Positions 35,088 through 44,278 of a DNA stretch of 64,000 nucleotides are shown here, piece after piece. The stretch comes from a candidate division FCPU426 bacterium. GTDB taxonomy: Bacteria > Oederibacteriota > Muellerivitia > Muellerivitales > Muellerivitaceae. Below the pieces are notes generated by a model. That model was not told the DNA's origin. It saw only the letters and a list, made by a program, of their open reading frames with translations, and made no database searches. The stretch spans positions 124,001-188,000 of the forward strand of contig DAIDGV010000003.1 of assembly GCA_027452205.1 (NCBI GenBank), written 5' to 3'. The translations under genes were made by a program, and so were the position numbers. The number at the start of each line of letters is the position of its first letter. The stretch's first letter is position 1.

Positions 35088-36007
35088 GGGATCCTCCTGA
35101 TTCGAACCGACTTCAGGTGTCTTTGGACATCAACCTTTGAAAAATCCTGGATACCAACCGCCGCCACCGTCGAGCCAAAGCCGGCCGCCAACCGCACGGA
35201 CTCTTTAAAGGATTTACCGGAATGGAAGCCGCTCAAGTAGCCCGCCAAAAAGCCATCCCCTGCACCTACTACCAGAGATCTTTTCACGTAGGGCCCACGG
35301 ACCCAATAAGCTTCTGGATAACGCCAGCAGATCGCCCCTGAAGCGCCATCCGTAATGGCGCCATGACCGAATCCCTTTTTGATCCAGTTGGTTTTGACCC
35401 AAGCGATCATGGATTTAGGGTTTTTCAGTTTTTTAGGGACGACATCGGATATTTCGTGGCGATTAACTTTAAAGAACCACGGTTTCGACTTAAGCGCCAA
35501 CGCCAAAGGCACACCCGAAGTATCTACGATCGTTCTGACGCCTTTTCGGTTAAAAACATCGATCCAAGAAGCATACAAAAACTCGTCGACTCCTTGCGGT
35601 AGCCGTCCGGTCAGGACAAGCAGATCCCCTTTTTTAACCGCTTTCAAAAGCTGGGCAAAATGTGAAAAATGAGTTTCAAAGCCTGGATGGTTGAATTTTT
35701 TACTTTTGGACTTTTCATGAAGGACCACATTGAAACGGATCGGTGTTTTATCGCTTAGGAAGCGTACTTTTAGTTTTTCTTTGGCCAAAAGGGTACGATA
35801 AAGAACGTGGGTCGGATGGGTCCCCGCGCCCGTTCCCAACCAGATCGTCAGCGGAACCTTCGCGGCCCTGAGGAACCGGGCTACATTAAGCGCCTTTCCC
35901 CCAGGAGCAATCGACGCCTCTATAACTTTACCGATCTTTCCGGCGGAAGGGTTTTCAAGCTCGAGATCAAGATCCAAAGCCGGGTTCAGTGTGACCAAAT
36001 GGATCAC
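35084..36007 (-). CDS. PfkB-family sugar kinase, 1-phosphofructokinase-like
   Basis: 307 residues. The start MIHLVTLNPALDLDLEL, the APGGKALNVARFL motif and the C-terminal GAGDGFLAGYLSG with catalytic Asp place it in the FruK/LacC/PfkB subgroup, which phosphorylates sugar phosphates or tagatose/fructose derivatives. The true substrate is uncertain. No PTS genes are nearby. It overlaps both the TPR gene and xseA by 4 nt, so it lies inside a tightly coupled operon. Confidence 0.8.
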   Translation of the reverse strand: MIHLVTLNPALDLDLELENPSAGKIGKVIEASIAPGGKALNVARFLRAAKVPLTIWLGTGAGTHPTHVLYRTLLAKEKLKVRFLSDKTPIRFNVVLHEKSKSKKFNHPGFETHFSHFAQLLKAVKKGDLLVLTGRLPQGVDEFLYASWIDVFNRKGVRTIVDTSGVPLALALKSKPWFFKVNRHEISDVVPKKLKNPKSMIAWVKTNWIKKGFGHGAITDGASGAICWRYPEAYWVRGPYVKRSLVVGAGDGFLAGYLSGFHSGKSFKESVRLAAGFGSTVAAVGIQDFSKVDVQRHLKSVRIRRIP

Positions 36008-36729
36008 GGTTTGGTCGCCTCATCCACTTTTTTCACTTTAGTAATGGCGTAAAGTTCTTTTAACTTTTTAGCCGCTTCGTCTTTGGTGACGTCCGAATCG
36101 GTCGTCGCCAGAATATGCCTCCAAAGCCGAATGGCATCCTCGTTCCGGCCAACTTTCATATAAGTATTCGCCAGGATATTGACCATCATCGTAGGCGCGT
36201 TCCCCTGAGCGATCTGCGTTTCCAGGAACGGTATCTCTTTTTTGTAATCTGAATGACCATGATAGGTGAGAGCGGCGTACATCAACTTGAGACTGGCATC
36301 CTGGGGATTGGCCTGCACACCCTTTTGTAGCAGCTTAAAAGCCTCGTCTTCACGGTTCAATTGATAAGCCAATGCTGCCGCACCGTAGCTATAGACCGAT
36401 ATAAATTGCGGGTTCAGATCCGAAGCCAAGCGACAATAATCGTAAAGCTTTGAGTAGTGGTCCGCTCCATTCTCGGCATCCCCGTAATATTGGATAACCC
36501 GGATCCAAAACACATGACCGATGAGGACCTTGTAGCCGGTCAAAAACGCCACAGCCCGCAGCGAAGATACGATCCGGGGGTCTAGTGTGCCAGACTGGGA
36601 ACTTTCAAACGGTTCGGGATGGACCCAGTGATCCAAACGAGATGACAACCAGGCCTGCGCCAGAAAAAAAACAGCCAAAAGCACTGCTGGCCATTTCAAA
36701 GAACGGTCCATGGCCAAGAGCGGTCTCAT
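36004..36729 (-). CDS. Membrane-anchored TPR protein
   Basis: 241 residues. A single N-terminal hydrophobic helix (about 13-28) is followed by TPR-like helical repeats (YCRLASDLNPQFISVYSYGAAALAY, EAFKLLQKGVQANPQDASLKLMY, LANTYMKVGRNEDAIRLWRHIL). It is probably a periplasmic scaffold. Its ATG overlaps the ABC permease stop, so it may assemble with the transporter. Confidence 0.75.
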   Translation of the reverse strand: MRPLLAMDRSLKWPAVLLAVFFLAQAWLSSRLDHWVHPEPFESSQSGTLDPRIVSSLRAVAFLTGYKVLIGHVFWIRVIQYYGDAENGADHYSKLYDYCRLASDLNPQFISVYSYGAAALAYQLNREDEAFKLLQKGVQANPQDASLKLMYAALTYHGHSDYKKEIPFLETQIAQGNAPTMMVNILANTYMKVGRNEDAIRLWRHILATTDSDVTKDEAAKKLKELYAITKVKKVDEATKP

Positions 36730-37502
36730 TCGAATTGCCTCTTCTCAAGATTGATCCATCCGATCAGGAAAACAACAAAGGAATAAGCAAAAGCATAAAG
36801 AAACGCCTCCCGCCATTGAACCCATCCCAACACCAAATCCGGATCATAAATGCGGTCCTTCAAGTTGAAGGCTTCCAGATTGGGCAGGAAAAAATGGACC
36901 ACGCGGAGTATCATCTTGACCGTATTCGAGAGCTTTTGGCTCAGCAACCATTCCACTTGGCCGATACAATGCCCCAAGAAAATAGTGAACATGGAATAAA
37001 GAACGACCCCGACCATCGAAGTACCGATCATTTGAAAAGCCAATCCCAACGTGGTCAAGACCAGCATTTCGAGCAGCAAAAAGATAGTGCTGTCGACAAA
37101 AAGAAGGCCAACCTTGCCACCGCCAATGAATACGACCAAACCACCAATGACCAGGCCCATACTGATAATGACCAAAGAAATGATCAAAAAGAAACCTAAA
37201 ACCCGACCCAACAAATATTCGCCTCGGGTCAAGGGTTTACACAACTGAAGATAGATCGCCTTTTGGTCGAACTCGGTGTTGTAAGTGACTGCTAAGCTCA
37301 AAATGAGCACCAATAAACCTGAGAATTCCATCCCGACCAGGCCCAAATCCATGAAGATCTTGTGGACCTCTCCAAAACTCAAAATGGACAAAAGGAAAGC
37401 CAAGGCACAAAAGACCACACAACTAATGACCCAGATATAAAGCATCCGGCTTCGGATCAGTTCCCGGAAAGTAAATTGTGCGACGCGGAAGAGGCGGTAC
37501 AT
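36726..37502 (-). CDS. ABC-2 type transporter permease
   Basis: 258 residues with six hydrophobic segments, starting MYRLFRVAQFTFRELIRSRMLYIW, the common NosY/ABC-2 N-terminus. FDQKAIYLQLCKPLTRGEYLLGRVLGF is the conserved coupling region. It starts directly after the ATPase gene stop (37503). The substrate is not evident; NosY-like permeases serve varied envelope export roles. Confidence 0.85.
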   Translation of the reverse strand: MYRLFRVAQFTFRELIRSRMLYIWVISCVVFCALAFLLSILSFGEVHKIFMDLGLVGMEFSGLLVLILSLAVTYNTEFDQKAIYLQLCKPLTRGEYLLGRVLGFFLIISLVIISMGLVIGGLVVFIGGGKVGLLFVDSTIFLLLEMLVLTTLGLAFQMIGTSMVGVVLYSMFTIFLGHCIGQVEWLLSQKLSNTVKMILRVVHFFLPNLEAFNLKDRIYDPDLVLGWVQWREAFLYAFAYSFVVFLIGWINLEKRQFE

Positions 37503-38453
37503 TCAACCCCTCCCTGGAACCATAGCTTGTGCGCCGATGGTCTTTAAAAAATAAGCTTCCATTACTGAAGATAGTGCTCGGATGCCCTTAGTCTTGATAT
37601 TCTTTTGATTGAGCGTCGCTAGGGTTTCGGGCAATTCATTGCCCCTGATATGAAACCCGCCTTTTTCCGCCACTGTAGCCTGAAAAGGCATTCCGATGAA
37701 TTTGGGAGCATCTTGTGGGTCCACATCCACCCAATAATCCACTTCCACCGAAGAACGAAGAATGTTCGACACCAAGGCCACTTTTTTCAATTCCCCGCCA
37801 TGCAAGATACCGATACGGTCGCAAACCCTTTCGACCTCGTCCATGATGTGTGTGTTCAAGAAAAGCGTCGTGCCACGCTTTTTAAGGTCAATGAAGATGT
37901 CTCGCATTTCTTTGTAACCGACCGGGTCCAAACCGCTCATCGGTTCATCACAGATCAGTAACTTTGGATTCCCGATCAAGGCTTGTCCAATGCCGATGCG
38001 TTGCAGCATGCCCTTGGAATAGCCGGAGACTTTTTCATTGGCGGCTTTGGTCATCCGAACCAATTCCAGGACCTCATCGACCTTGTAACGGAGATCTTTG
38101 CCGGAAAAATTATGTAAGGAACCAAAGTATTCCAGAAGCTCCCGTCCTGTATGCTGACGGGAAAAATAAGGAAGTTCCGAAAGATAACCGATCTGTTGGC
38201 GGATATTTTGATCGGATATCCTGCCATTCAATATCTTGACCGCTCCTGACGTGGGGCTCAGAAATCCTAGCATGATCTTGATGGTCGTCGTTTTTCCGGC
38301 ACCATTTAGCCCCAAAAGCCCGAAGGCCTCTTTTTCGCGCACGTCGAGGCTCAGGTTCTTTAAGGCCTGGGTCACCTTGGGCGCCAACCAAAAACCCGTC
38401 TTATAGGTCTTGGAAAGCCCTTCGATCTGGATCGCTAAGGTTGGATCGGTCAT
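37503..38453 (-). CDS. ABC transporter ATP-binding protein
   Basis: 316 residues. Walker A is GLNGAGKTT, Walker B LLICDEP, and the signature SGYSKGMLQR is the variant common in ABC-2 exporters. The C-terminal ~80 residues form an extra domain (HIRGNELPETLATLNQKNIK). It pairs with the adjacent permease. The ATG overlaps the nadX stop by one base (TAATG). Confidence 0.92.
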   Translation of the reverse strand: MTDPTLAIQIEGLSKTYKTGFWLAPKVTQALKNLSLDVREKEAFGLLGLNGAGKTTTIKIMLGFLSPTSGAVKILNGRISDQNIRQQIGYLSELPYFSRQHTGRELLEYFGSLHNFSGKDLRYKVDEVLELVRMTKAANEKVSGYSKGMLQRIGIGQALIGNPKLLICDEPMSGLDPVGYKEMRDIFIDLKKRGTTLFLNTHIMDEVERVCDRIGILHGGELKKVALVSNILRSSVEVDYWVDVDPQDAPKFIGMPFQATVAEKGGFHIRGNELPETLATLNQKNIKTKGIRALSSVMEAYFLKTIGAQAMVPGRG

Positions 38454-39286
38454 TAACTACCCACCTCAACATAGTTTTCAAGACGTTCGAACAATGCCAG
38501 GGCCGATTGGATCGCCAAAGCGCTCGTCTTTGGGTTCATCGTCGATGGCCTATTTCGGGTCACTGTCATCAATTCACCGAATTGCCCAACCACCCGTATC
38601 TCGTGCTGGTTCAGCGTGGCTGTAGGGTCTGCCACGACCCGCACCTTCAATCGACCAGGCATTTGGGACGCGATGGCGGTGGTCGCCGCGACATTAACAT
38701 TGGCCGGGAACCTCTGAATAGCTCCTTTGACCCCGCCTTGATAAAGATAAAAGGCCGATTTCGATTTTTCAAGTTTCCCTTTCTGTTTGGCCGTCAGCCC
38801 AGGGGCACCGAAAAATCCTTTGGGTGGTTTGGTAGATGTAATTGATATGCTTTCGATCGAACCGATCTGTCGGGCCGCCTTGACCCCGTCCAAGCCACAA
38901 AGAGCGCCTGACGGCAAATAGAGCTTGGTCGTTTGTTTTTGGGCCAACTGGGTCAATTTTTTTTGGTTCAGTAGAAAAGCCCCGGTGCTCATCATGATGA
39001 TGGGTTTACGGTTCTTAAGAGATGCCTCGGCGGTCACAAGAGCAGCCTTGACCGAAGCCGCCTCTAAGACCCAGTCGCATTTTGGAAAGACTTGGCGAAG
39101 TTCTTTACAGACGACCGGATGGGACTTGAGTTTTTTGGAGAGTTGTTGCGCGGCTTCGACATTCACGTCAAATAGAGCCGTGACCTTAAAAGAAGACTTC
39201 CGTTTTTCAAGCAGGGACGCAACCAGGGATCCGATGGCGCCGCAACCTACCAGCGCCAGTCTTCGACCGGGCCGGGAGGACCTCAC
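38453..39286 (-). CDS. nadX: L-aspartate dehydrogenase
   Basis: 277 residues. It oxidises aspartate to iminoaspartate with NAD(P)+, replacing the oxygen-dependent NadB in NAD synthesis. The Rossmann motif LALVGCGAIGSLVA, the central YLPSGALCGLDGVKAARQIG and the C-terminal FPANVNVAATTAIAS followed by RVVADPT identify the family. The start is GTG, overlapping the nadA stop (GTGA), which supports the pathway assignment. Confidence 0.92.
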   Translation of the reverse strand: MRSSRPGRRLALVGCGAIGSLVASLLEKRKSSFKVTALFDVNVEAAQQLSKKLKSHPVVCKELRQVFPKCDWVLEAASVKAALVTAEASLKNRKPIIMMSTGAFLLNQKKLTQLAQKQTTKLYLPSGALCGLDGVKAARQIGSIESISITSTKPPKGFFGAPGLTAKQKGKLEKSKSAFYLYQGGVKGAIQRFPANVNVAATTAIASQMPGRLKVRVVADPTATLNQHEIRVVGQFGELMTVTRNRPSTMNPKTSALAIQSALALFERLENYVEVGS

Positions 39287-40218
39287 TTGGTCGGTACCGC
39301 CGCCAACATTCCGTTCAAGGACGCCAACGCTTTGATGCGGATGGGTTCAGGGATCTCGATGGGATTCTTGAGCTCTTTAAGCGCCTCGTACACATCTTCT
39401 AATTGAGTCATCTTCATATTCGGACAGATCAAGCCCTTGCTGGGTTGCAGGAAGGTCTTGTCCGGCATCGCCGTGCGCAACCGGTGTAACATGCCCATTT
39501 CAGTCCCGATGATAAATGTCTTCGCCGATGAAGCTTGGCAATAGCGCAACATCTGCGAGGTCGAAAGGATCGCGTCCGCAAGGTTACAGATATCTTCGTT
39601 GCTTTCAGGGTGAACGACCACTTCACAGCCAGGGTGTTCTTTTTTCAGTTCCAAGATATCCTTGGCTTTCATGCGCTGGTGGGTCGGGCAGCAACCAGCC
39701 CAGAGAATCATTTTTTTGTTGGTTTGGGTCTGGACCCAGCGGCCTAAATGCTGGTCCGGCACGAAAAGGATCTCGTCCTGGGGCATCGCATCGACCACTT
39801 GAACGGCATTGGCCGAGGTACAGCACACATCCGCCATGGCCTTGATCTCTGCCGAACAATTCACATAAGCCACGACCGCGGCATTCGGGTGCTTGGCCTT
39901 TTCAACTTCTAACTGGGCCGGGGTGATCATATCGGCCAAGGGACAGCCAGCCTCAGCGGCCGGCAGCAGAACGGTCTTTTGAGGCGAAAGGATCTTGGCA
40001 GTCTCGGCCATGAAATGAACGCTGCAGAAAACAATGACATCCGCGTCCGTCTTAGCGGCTAAACGGGAAAGCTCAAGGGAATCGCCCACGTAATCCGCGA
40101 TGTCTTGAACTTCCGGGCGTTCATAGCTATGGGCCAGGATAATGGCGTTACGTTCTTTTTTGAGGTCTTTGATCCGGGCGATCAGTTCGTTGTCATCCAA
40201 AAAGATATCCAGTGACAT
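39283..40218 (-). CDS. nadA: Quinolinate synthase
   Basis: 311 residues. It condenses iminoaspartate with dihydroxyacetone phosphate to quinolinate using a [4Fe-4S] cluster. Cluster cysteines lie in FCSVHFMAETA, CCTSANAVQ and CPNMKMTQLEDV. Other motifs are AHSYERPEVQDIADYVGDS and HPESNEDI. It lies 2 nt after panD and overlaps nadX. nadC is not in the window. Confidence 0.96.
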   Translation of the reverse strand: MSLDIFLDDNELIARIKDLKKERNAIILAHSYERPEVQDIADYVGDSLELSRLAAKTDADVIVFCSVHFMAETAKILSPQKTVLLPAAEAGCPLADMITPAQLEVEKAKHPNAAVVAYVNCSAEIKAMADVCCTSANAVQVVDAMPQDEILFVPDQHLGRWVQTQTNKKMILWAGCCPTHQRMKAKDILELKKEHPGCEVVVHPESNEDICNLADAILSTSQMLRYCQASSAKTFIIGTEMGMLHRLRTAMPDKTFLQPSKGLICPNMKMTQLEDVYEALKELKNPIEIPEPIRIKALASLNGMLAAVPTK

Positions 40219-40220
40219 GA

Positions 40221-40586
40221 TCAGCCTCCCTTTTTCACTTTGGTGATCTTGTTCTTAGCGTTCACATGGACCACCGTCGGGGCGTAATCCTTCGGCGGCA
40301 GGTGCGCGAAGCTCTCATAGGTTAGGACGATCACTTGATCCCCCGCCTCCGCATGGCGGGCGGCGGCGCCATTAAGGCAAACCACCCCCGAATTGGCCTT
40401 GCCCACAATGGCATAGGTCTCTAAACGGTTCCCGTTGTTCAAATTAAGAACGTGTACTTGTTCGTAGGGCAAAATGTCAGCCGCCGTCATCAACTTGGGG
40501 TCCAGGGTAATGGACCCTTCATAACGCAGATCCGTCTGGGTGACGGTGGCCTGATGTATCTTAGACTTAACGAAAGTCCGGGCCAT
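40221..40586 (-). CDS. panD: Aspartate 1-decarboxylase
   Basis: 121 residues from the ATG at 40584-40586 with AAGGAG 9 nt upstream; this matches the family N-terminus. It makes beta-alanine for pantothenate. The self-cleavage site lies in RYEGSITLD (Gly-Ser), which generates the pyruvoyl group. NGNRLETYAI and NGAAARHAEAGDQVIVLTY are also conserved. It sits between panC and nadA. Confidence 0.96.
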   Translation of the reverse strand: MARTFVKSKIHQATVTQTDLRYEGSITLDPKLMTAADILPYEQVHVLNLNNGNRLETYAIVGKANSGVVCLNGAAARHAEAGDQVIVLTYESFAHLPPKDYAPTVVHVNAKNKITKVKKGG

Positions 40587-40692
40587 GTTGATTGTCTCCT
40601 TCAAATGTGCCAAAAGCGATGGCGAATAGTGGGCTAGTTTAGCGGAACGATCCCTTGAAAAAAAGGGTATTTAACGAGCAGTTAACAAGGTT

Positions 40693-41535
40693 TTAGAGAA
40701 GGATATTATCGATCAGGCGAACTTCATCAATAAAGGCCGCCACCGCGATCATGGACCCCTTTTCAATGCGGTCCACCGGCTGGAGCGTCCGGGCGTTCAC
40801 CGCTTCCAGATACTGCAGTTTGACCGACTTTTCTTCCTGAATGATCTTCTTGATCTCGAGCAGCACTTTTGAGGTCTTCACTTCCCCCAGATCAAAAAGA
40901 CTCTTTCCCACCTTCAATGCCTTATACAAGATCGGTGCGGTACGACGCCCCGTCAAGGTGAGCCGTTTATTTCGGGAACTCATGGCCAGACCGTCATATT
41001 CCCGCACGATGGGACAAATAACGGTTTGAATTGGCATATTCAGGTCCAGAATCATTTGGCGGAGGATGGCCGCCTGCTGGGCGTCTTTTTGACCCAGGTA
41101 AAGTTTGCTCGGCTGGACGACACCCAAAAGCTTGGCTACCACTGTCGTGACCCCATCAAAATGCCCGGGCCTGTAAACAGCGCACAGACCCTGTAAAAGG
41201 GTACCGGTCATCTTGACCTGGGTTGCGAAACCTTCGGGGTACATCTCTTTGTCCGACGGGGTGAAGACCAAAGCCACTTTTTCTTTTTTTAATAAAGCCA
41301 GATCAGCGGCCAACGTTCGGGGATATTTAGAAAAATCCTCCTTCGGCCCGAACTGAAGAGGATTCACATAGATCGAGGCGACCACATGGTCGTTCTCTTT
41401 CCGAGCACGACGTACCAGTTCTAAGTGTCCTTCGTGAAGAGCTCCCATGGTCGGGACAAACCCGATCGTCTTTTTAGCTTGAACCCATTGTCGTATTTGT
41501 TTTTGAACAAGGATAGGTTCGGCGAAGACCTTCAA
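40693..41535 (-). CDS. panC: Pantothenate synthetase
   Basis: 280 residues. It joins pantoate and beta-alanine using ATP. PTMGALHEGHLELVRRAR (HxGH class) and SSRNKRLT are the signature motifs. The start is TTG at 41533-41535, 4 nt after panB, with AAAGG about 8 nt upstream. It places the PTMG motif at the family's usual distance from the N-terminus; longer frames run into panB. A 106-nt gap separates it from panD. Confidence 0.94.
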   Translation of the reverse strand: MKVFAEPILVQKQIRQWVQAKKTIGFVPTMGALHEGHLELVRRARKENDHVVASIYVNPLQFGPKEDFSKYPRTLAADLALLKKEKVALVFTPSDKEMYPEGFATQVKMTGTLLQGLCAVYRPGHFDGVTTVVAKLLGVVQPSKLYLGQKDAQQAAILRQMILDLNMPIQTVICPIVREYDGLAMSSRNKRLTLTGRRTAPILYKALKVGKSLFDLGEVKTSKVLLEIKKIIQEEKSVKLQYLEAVNARTLQPVDRIEKGSMIAVAAFIDEVRLIDNILL

Positions 41536-41539
41536 AGTT

Positions 41540-42331
41540 TTAACCTTTAGGCGGGAACTTGCCCCCGCGGACTTCTTTAACGTATTCAGCGACGGCATCA
41601 CGAATAGCTTCGTGCAATTTCAAATAAGCTTTAGCGTGCTTGGGATGAAAATCGGGCATCAGGCCCAAAAGATCGTGTAAGACTTGTACTTGCCCGCCGC
41701 AATGGGGCCCTGCTCCGATCCCGATAGTCGGGATATTCACGCTAGCGGTTATCTTCTTGGCCAGATCCGAGGGGATAAGTTCCAAAACGATACCAAAGGC
41801 ACCTGCTTTTTCGAGGGCTTTAGCTTCTCTCAGCAGCAACGCGGCGGAAGATTTGTCTTTTCCCTGTTGATGATATCCGCCAAAACGATGTAACTGCTGG
41901 GGCGTAAAGCCCAAATGCCCCATCACTGGCACACCATTTTCCACCAAAAACTGAGTGATCTCGGTCGCCCGGGGACACCATTCCAATTTCACTGCTTGGG
42001 CACCAGCTTCCGTCAAAAAAGCTCCAGCATTCTCTAATGCTTGTTCAGGACCCAATTGGTACGACAAAAAGGGCATGTCGCCGATGACCATCGCGTTCTT
42101 GACACCCTTAGCGACCGCGGCGGTGTGATGCAACATCTCATCCATACTGGCCGAAAGAGTGTCTTCCCTTCCCAACATGGTCATATTCAGGCTGTCACCC
42201 ACCAGGACCGCGTCAACCCCAGCGGCGTCCACCGCCAGGCCCATGGCATAGTCATAAGCCGTCACAACAGTGATCTTTTCGTTCTTGTTGAATTTGGCTT
42301 GGAAGTCGAGGACGGTCACGCGTTTGGACAT
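41540..42331 (-). CDS. panB: 3-methyl-2-oxobutanoate hydroxymethyltransferase
   Basis: 263 residues. It makes ketopantoate from 2-oxoisovalerate with methylene-THF. VTAYDYAMGLAVDAAGVDAVLVGDSLNMTMLG, VMGHLGFTPQ and NIPTIGIGAGPHCGGQVQVLHDLLG are diagnostic. It lies 5 nt after the deoxynucleoside kinase gene and 4 nt before panC. Confidence 0.96.
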   Translation of the reverse strand: MSKRVTVLDFQAKFNKNEKITVVTAYDYAMGLAVDAAGVDAVLVGDSLNMTMLGREDTLSASMDEMLHHTAAVAKGVKNAMVIGDMPFLSYQLGPEQALENAGAFLTEAGAQAVKLEWCPRATEITQFLVENGVPVMGHLGFTPQQLHRFGGYHQQGKDKSSAALLLREAKALEKAGAFGIVLELIPSDLAKKITASVNIPTIGIGAGPHCGGQVQVLHDLLGLMPDFHPKHAKAYLKLHEAIRDAVAEYVKEVRGGKFPPKG

Positions 42332-42336
42332 GGCTT

Positions 42337-42981
42337 TTACCTTTTCACGCTGACCGGCTGGTAATAGACCGTACCCTTAGTGGCTTTTTCCATATGGCTC
42401 AAGAGGTCGTCCAGGTCGGCGTCCCGGTGGACAAAGTCGATCTCGCTGGTATTAACCACCATCAAAGGCGTGTCTTGGTAATGAAAGAAGTAATAGTTAT
42501 AAGCTTGGTTCAATTCGGCCAGGTAATCGCCTGTGATATGGTTCTCGAACTTACGCCCCCGCATGGCGATCCGTTTCAAAAGAACATCCGTGGAAGCCTG
42601 AAGATAGATCACAAAATCCGGCTTGAGGATATTGCCGGTCAAAATCGAGTGGATCTGCTCATAAAGTTTGAGCTCATTATCGTCCAAGGTCAGGTTGGCG
42701 AAAATGCGGTCCTTGGCGAAAACATAGTCGCTGATGATGCCCTGTTGAAAAAGATCGTTCTGAACCAATTCTTGTTGCTGGCGGAACCGGGACAGGAGGA
42801 AGAACATTTGGGTCTGGAACGCGTACTTTCCCATGTCTTTATAGAAATCATGGATAAAGGGATTGTCGACAACGCCTTCAAGCACCAACCGGGCGTTGAG
42901 TTTTTTGGAGAGGATTTCGGCCAAACTGGTCTTGCCGACACCGATCGGCCCTTCGATGGCGATATATTTATGTTGGAGCAT
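42337..42981 (-). CDS. Deoxynucleoside kinase (dGK/dCK family)
   Basis: 214 residues. The P-loop GPIGVGKT and the DYVFAKDRIF motif place it in the deoxynucleoside-kinase family, which phosphorylates deoxynucleosides in salvage. IAMRGRKFENHITGDYLAELNQAY is the LID region. Specificity cannot be read. It overlaps folK by 14 nt. A dGTPase lies 10 kb away in the window, so dG salvage is one option. Confidence 0.88.
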   Translation of the reverse strand: MLQHKYIAIEGPIGVGKTSLAEILSKKLNARLVLEGVVDNPFIHDFYKDMGKYAFQTQMFFLLSRFRQQQELVQNDLFQQGIISDYVFAKDRIFANLTLDDNELKLYEQIHSILTGNILKPDFVIYLQASTDVLLKRIAMRGRKFENHITGDYLAELNQAYNYYFFHYQDTPLMVVNTSEIDFVHRDADLDDLLSHMEKATKGTVYYQPVSVKR

Positions 42982-43453
42982 AAGGCTTTACCTGTGACCT
43001 GTCTTTCACCTGGTCCAGCGCCTGCCGGATGGTTTGATAGCTCAACGGATATTCTTTGTTCGGCGCCAGTTCCGCCAGGGGCACTAATACATGCCGCCGA
43101 TTGAGCAGTTCTGGATGAGGCAGAGTTAGCTTTTCCCCGGCCAGGATTTTTTGGTCGTAGAGAAGGATGTCGATGTCGAGCGTCCGGGGCCCTTTAGGGA
43201 TTTCCCTTTGCCGTCCCAAACGGCGTTCCAAAGATTGCGCCCATTCTAACAAACTTTCCGGCTGCAAGTCCGTCTCAATTTCAGCCACTTGATTCAAGAA
43301 CCAGGGCTGGTCCAAATAGTCCACCGGCTCGGTCTCATAAATCTTGGAAAAGCGAACCGAAGTAAAGGAGCCCCGGATCGCCTCACGAGCTTGGGAAAGA
43401 TAGCCCACACGGTCGCCCATATTCCCGCCTAAAGAAAGATAGACCGTTGCCAT
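42968..43453 (-). CDS. folK: 6-hydroxymethyl-7,8-dihydropterin pyrophosphokinase
   Basis: 161 residues. It transfers pyrophosphate from ATP in folate synthesis. YLSLGGNMGDRVGYL, the central WFLNQVAEIET and RTLDIDILLYD are the family motifs. folP and folB are absent nearby. Confidence 0.95.
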   Translation of the reverse strand: MATVYLSLGGNMGDRVGYLSQAREAIRGSFTSVRFSKIYETEPVDYLDQPWFLNQVAEIETDLQPESLLEWAQSLERRLGRQREIPKGPRTLDIDILLYDQKILAGEKLTLPHPELLNRRHVLVPLAELAPNKEYPLSYQTIRQALDQVKDRSQVKPYAPT

Positions 43454-43512
43454 GAGCTCCCATACCCTTCCGCTTTCAAGATAGGAAGCCAGCCCCCAAA
43501 AGCTATTCTCTA

Positions 43513-44274
43513 CTAGGAAACACCGTTCCTCAAGATACCGATACCTTCGATCTCCACTTCAACACTATCCCCGGCTTTGATCGGGCCTACGCCCGCGGGC
43601 GTACCGGTCGTCAAGATATCCATCGGTTCCAATGTCATCACATGCGAAACAAAAGAAAGCAATTCAGCGGTATTCCAGATACGGTGCGCGATAGTGGATG
43701 ATTGTTTCTCTTCCCCATTCACTCGGCACTTGATGGCCTGGTCTTTTTCAACGAAATCCGTCACTAAATAGGGGCCCAGTGGACAAAAGGTATCGAAACT
43801 CTTGGCTCTCGCCCACTGACCGTCCACCTTTTGCAGATCACGAGCCGTCACATCGTTGCAACAGGTGAATCCCCATACGGCTTTGAGTGCATCCTTAGGC
43901 GACGCGTTCTTGAGCCGGCTTTTCAGTACCACCGCCAACTCGGCTTCATAATCCACACGGCTCGAGGAAGGAGGGCACACGATCTTTTCTTCAGGCCCGA
44001 TCAGGGATGAATTGGCCTTCAGGAAAATGACCGGATCCTTGGTATTTTCATGCTTCATTTCTTTGATGTGGTCTTGATAGTTGAGGCCTACCGCCACGAT
44101 CTTCGTGGGCAGGGCCGGGGCCAAAAGCTGGTTCGGCTTCAAGGTATAGGATTTGGAATCCAGGGTCTGGTCGTTCCAGGGTTCGTCGGACTCGAAATAA
44201 CGGTAAGTGTTCACGGATTCCAGCAACATCGCCCAACGGGGCCTGTTGTTGTGAAGTAAACGGGCGATCCTCAA
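43513..44274 (-). CDS. Fumarylacetoacetate hydrolase-family protein
   Basis: 253 residues. The C-terminal FAH fold shows VGLNYQDHIKEM, DPVIFLKANSSLIGP, DYEAELAVVL and LTTGTPAGVGPIKAGD, including the metal ligands (E, E, D). Family members include oxaloacetate tautomerases, acylpyruvases and hydratases. The substrate is not evident. The TTG at 44272-44274 gives the family N-terminus (MRIARL...). A better ribosome-binding site is lacking. It starts 4 nt after dapB. Confidence 0.85.
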   Translation of the reverse strand: MRIARLLHNNRPRWAMLLESVNTYRYFESDEPWNDQTLDSKSYTLKPNQLLAPALPTKIVAVGLNYQDHIKEMKHENTKDPVIFLKANSSLIGPEEKIVCPPSSSRVDYEAELAVVLKSRLKNASPKDALKAVWGFTCCNDVTARDLQKVDGQWARAKSFDTFCPLGPYLVTDFVEKDQAIKCRVNGEEKQSSTIAHRIWNTAELLSFVSHVMTLEPMDILTTGTPAGVGPIKAGDSVEVEIEGIGILRNGVS

Positions 44275-44278
44275 GGGT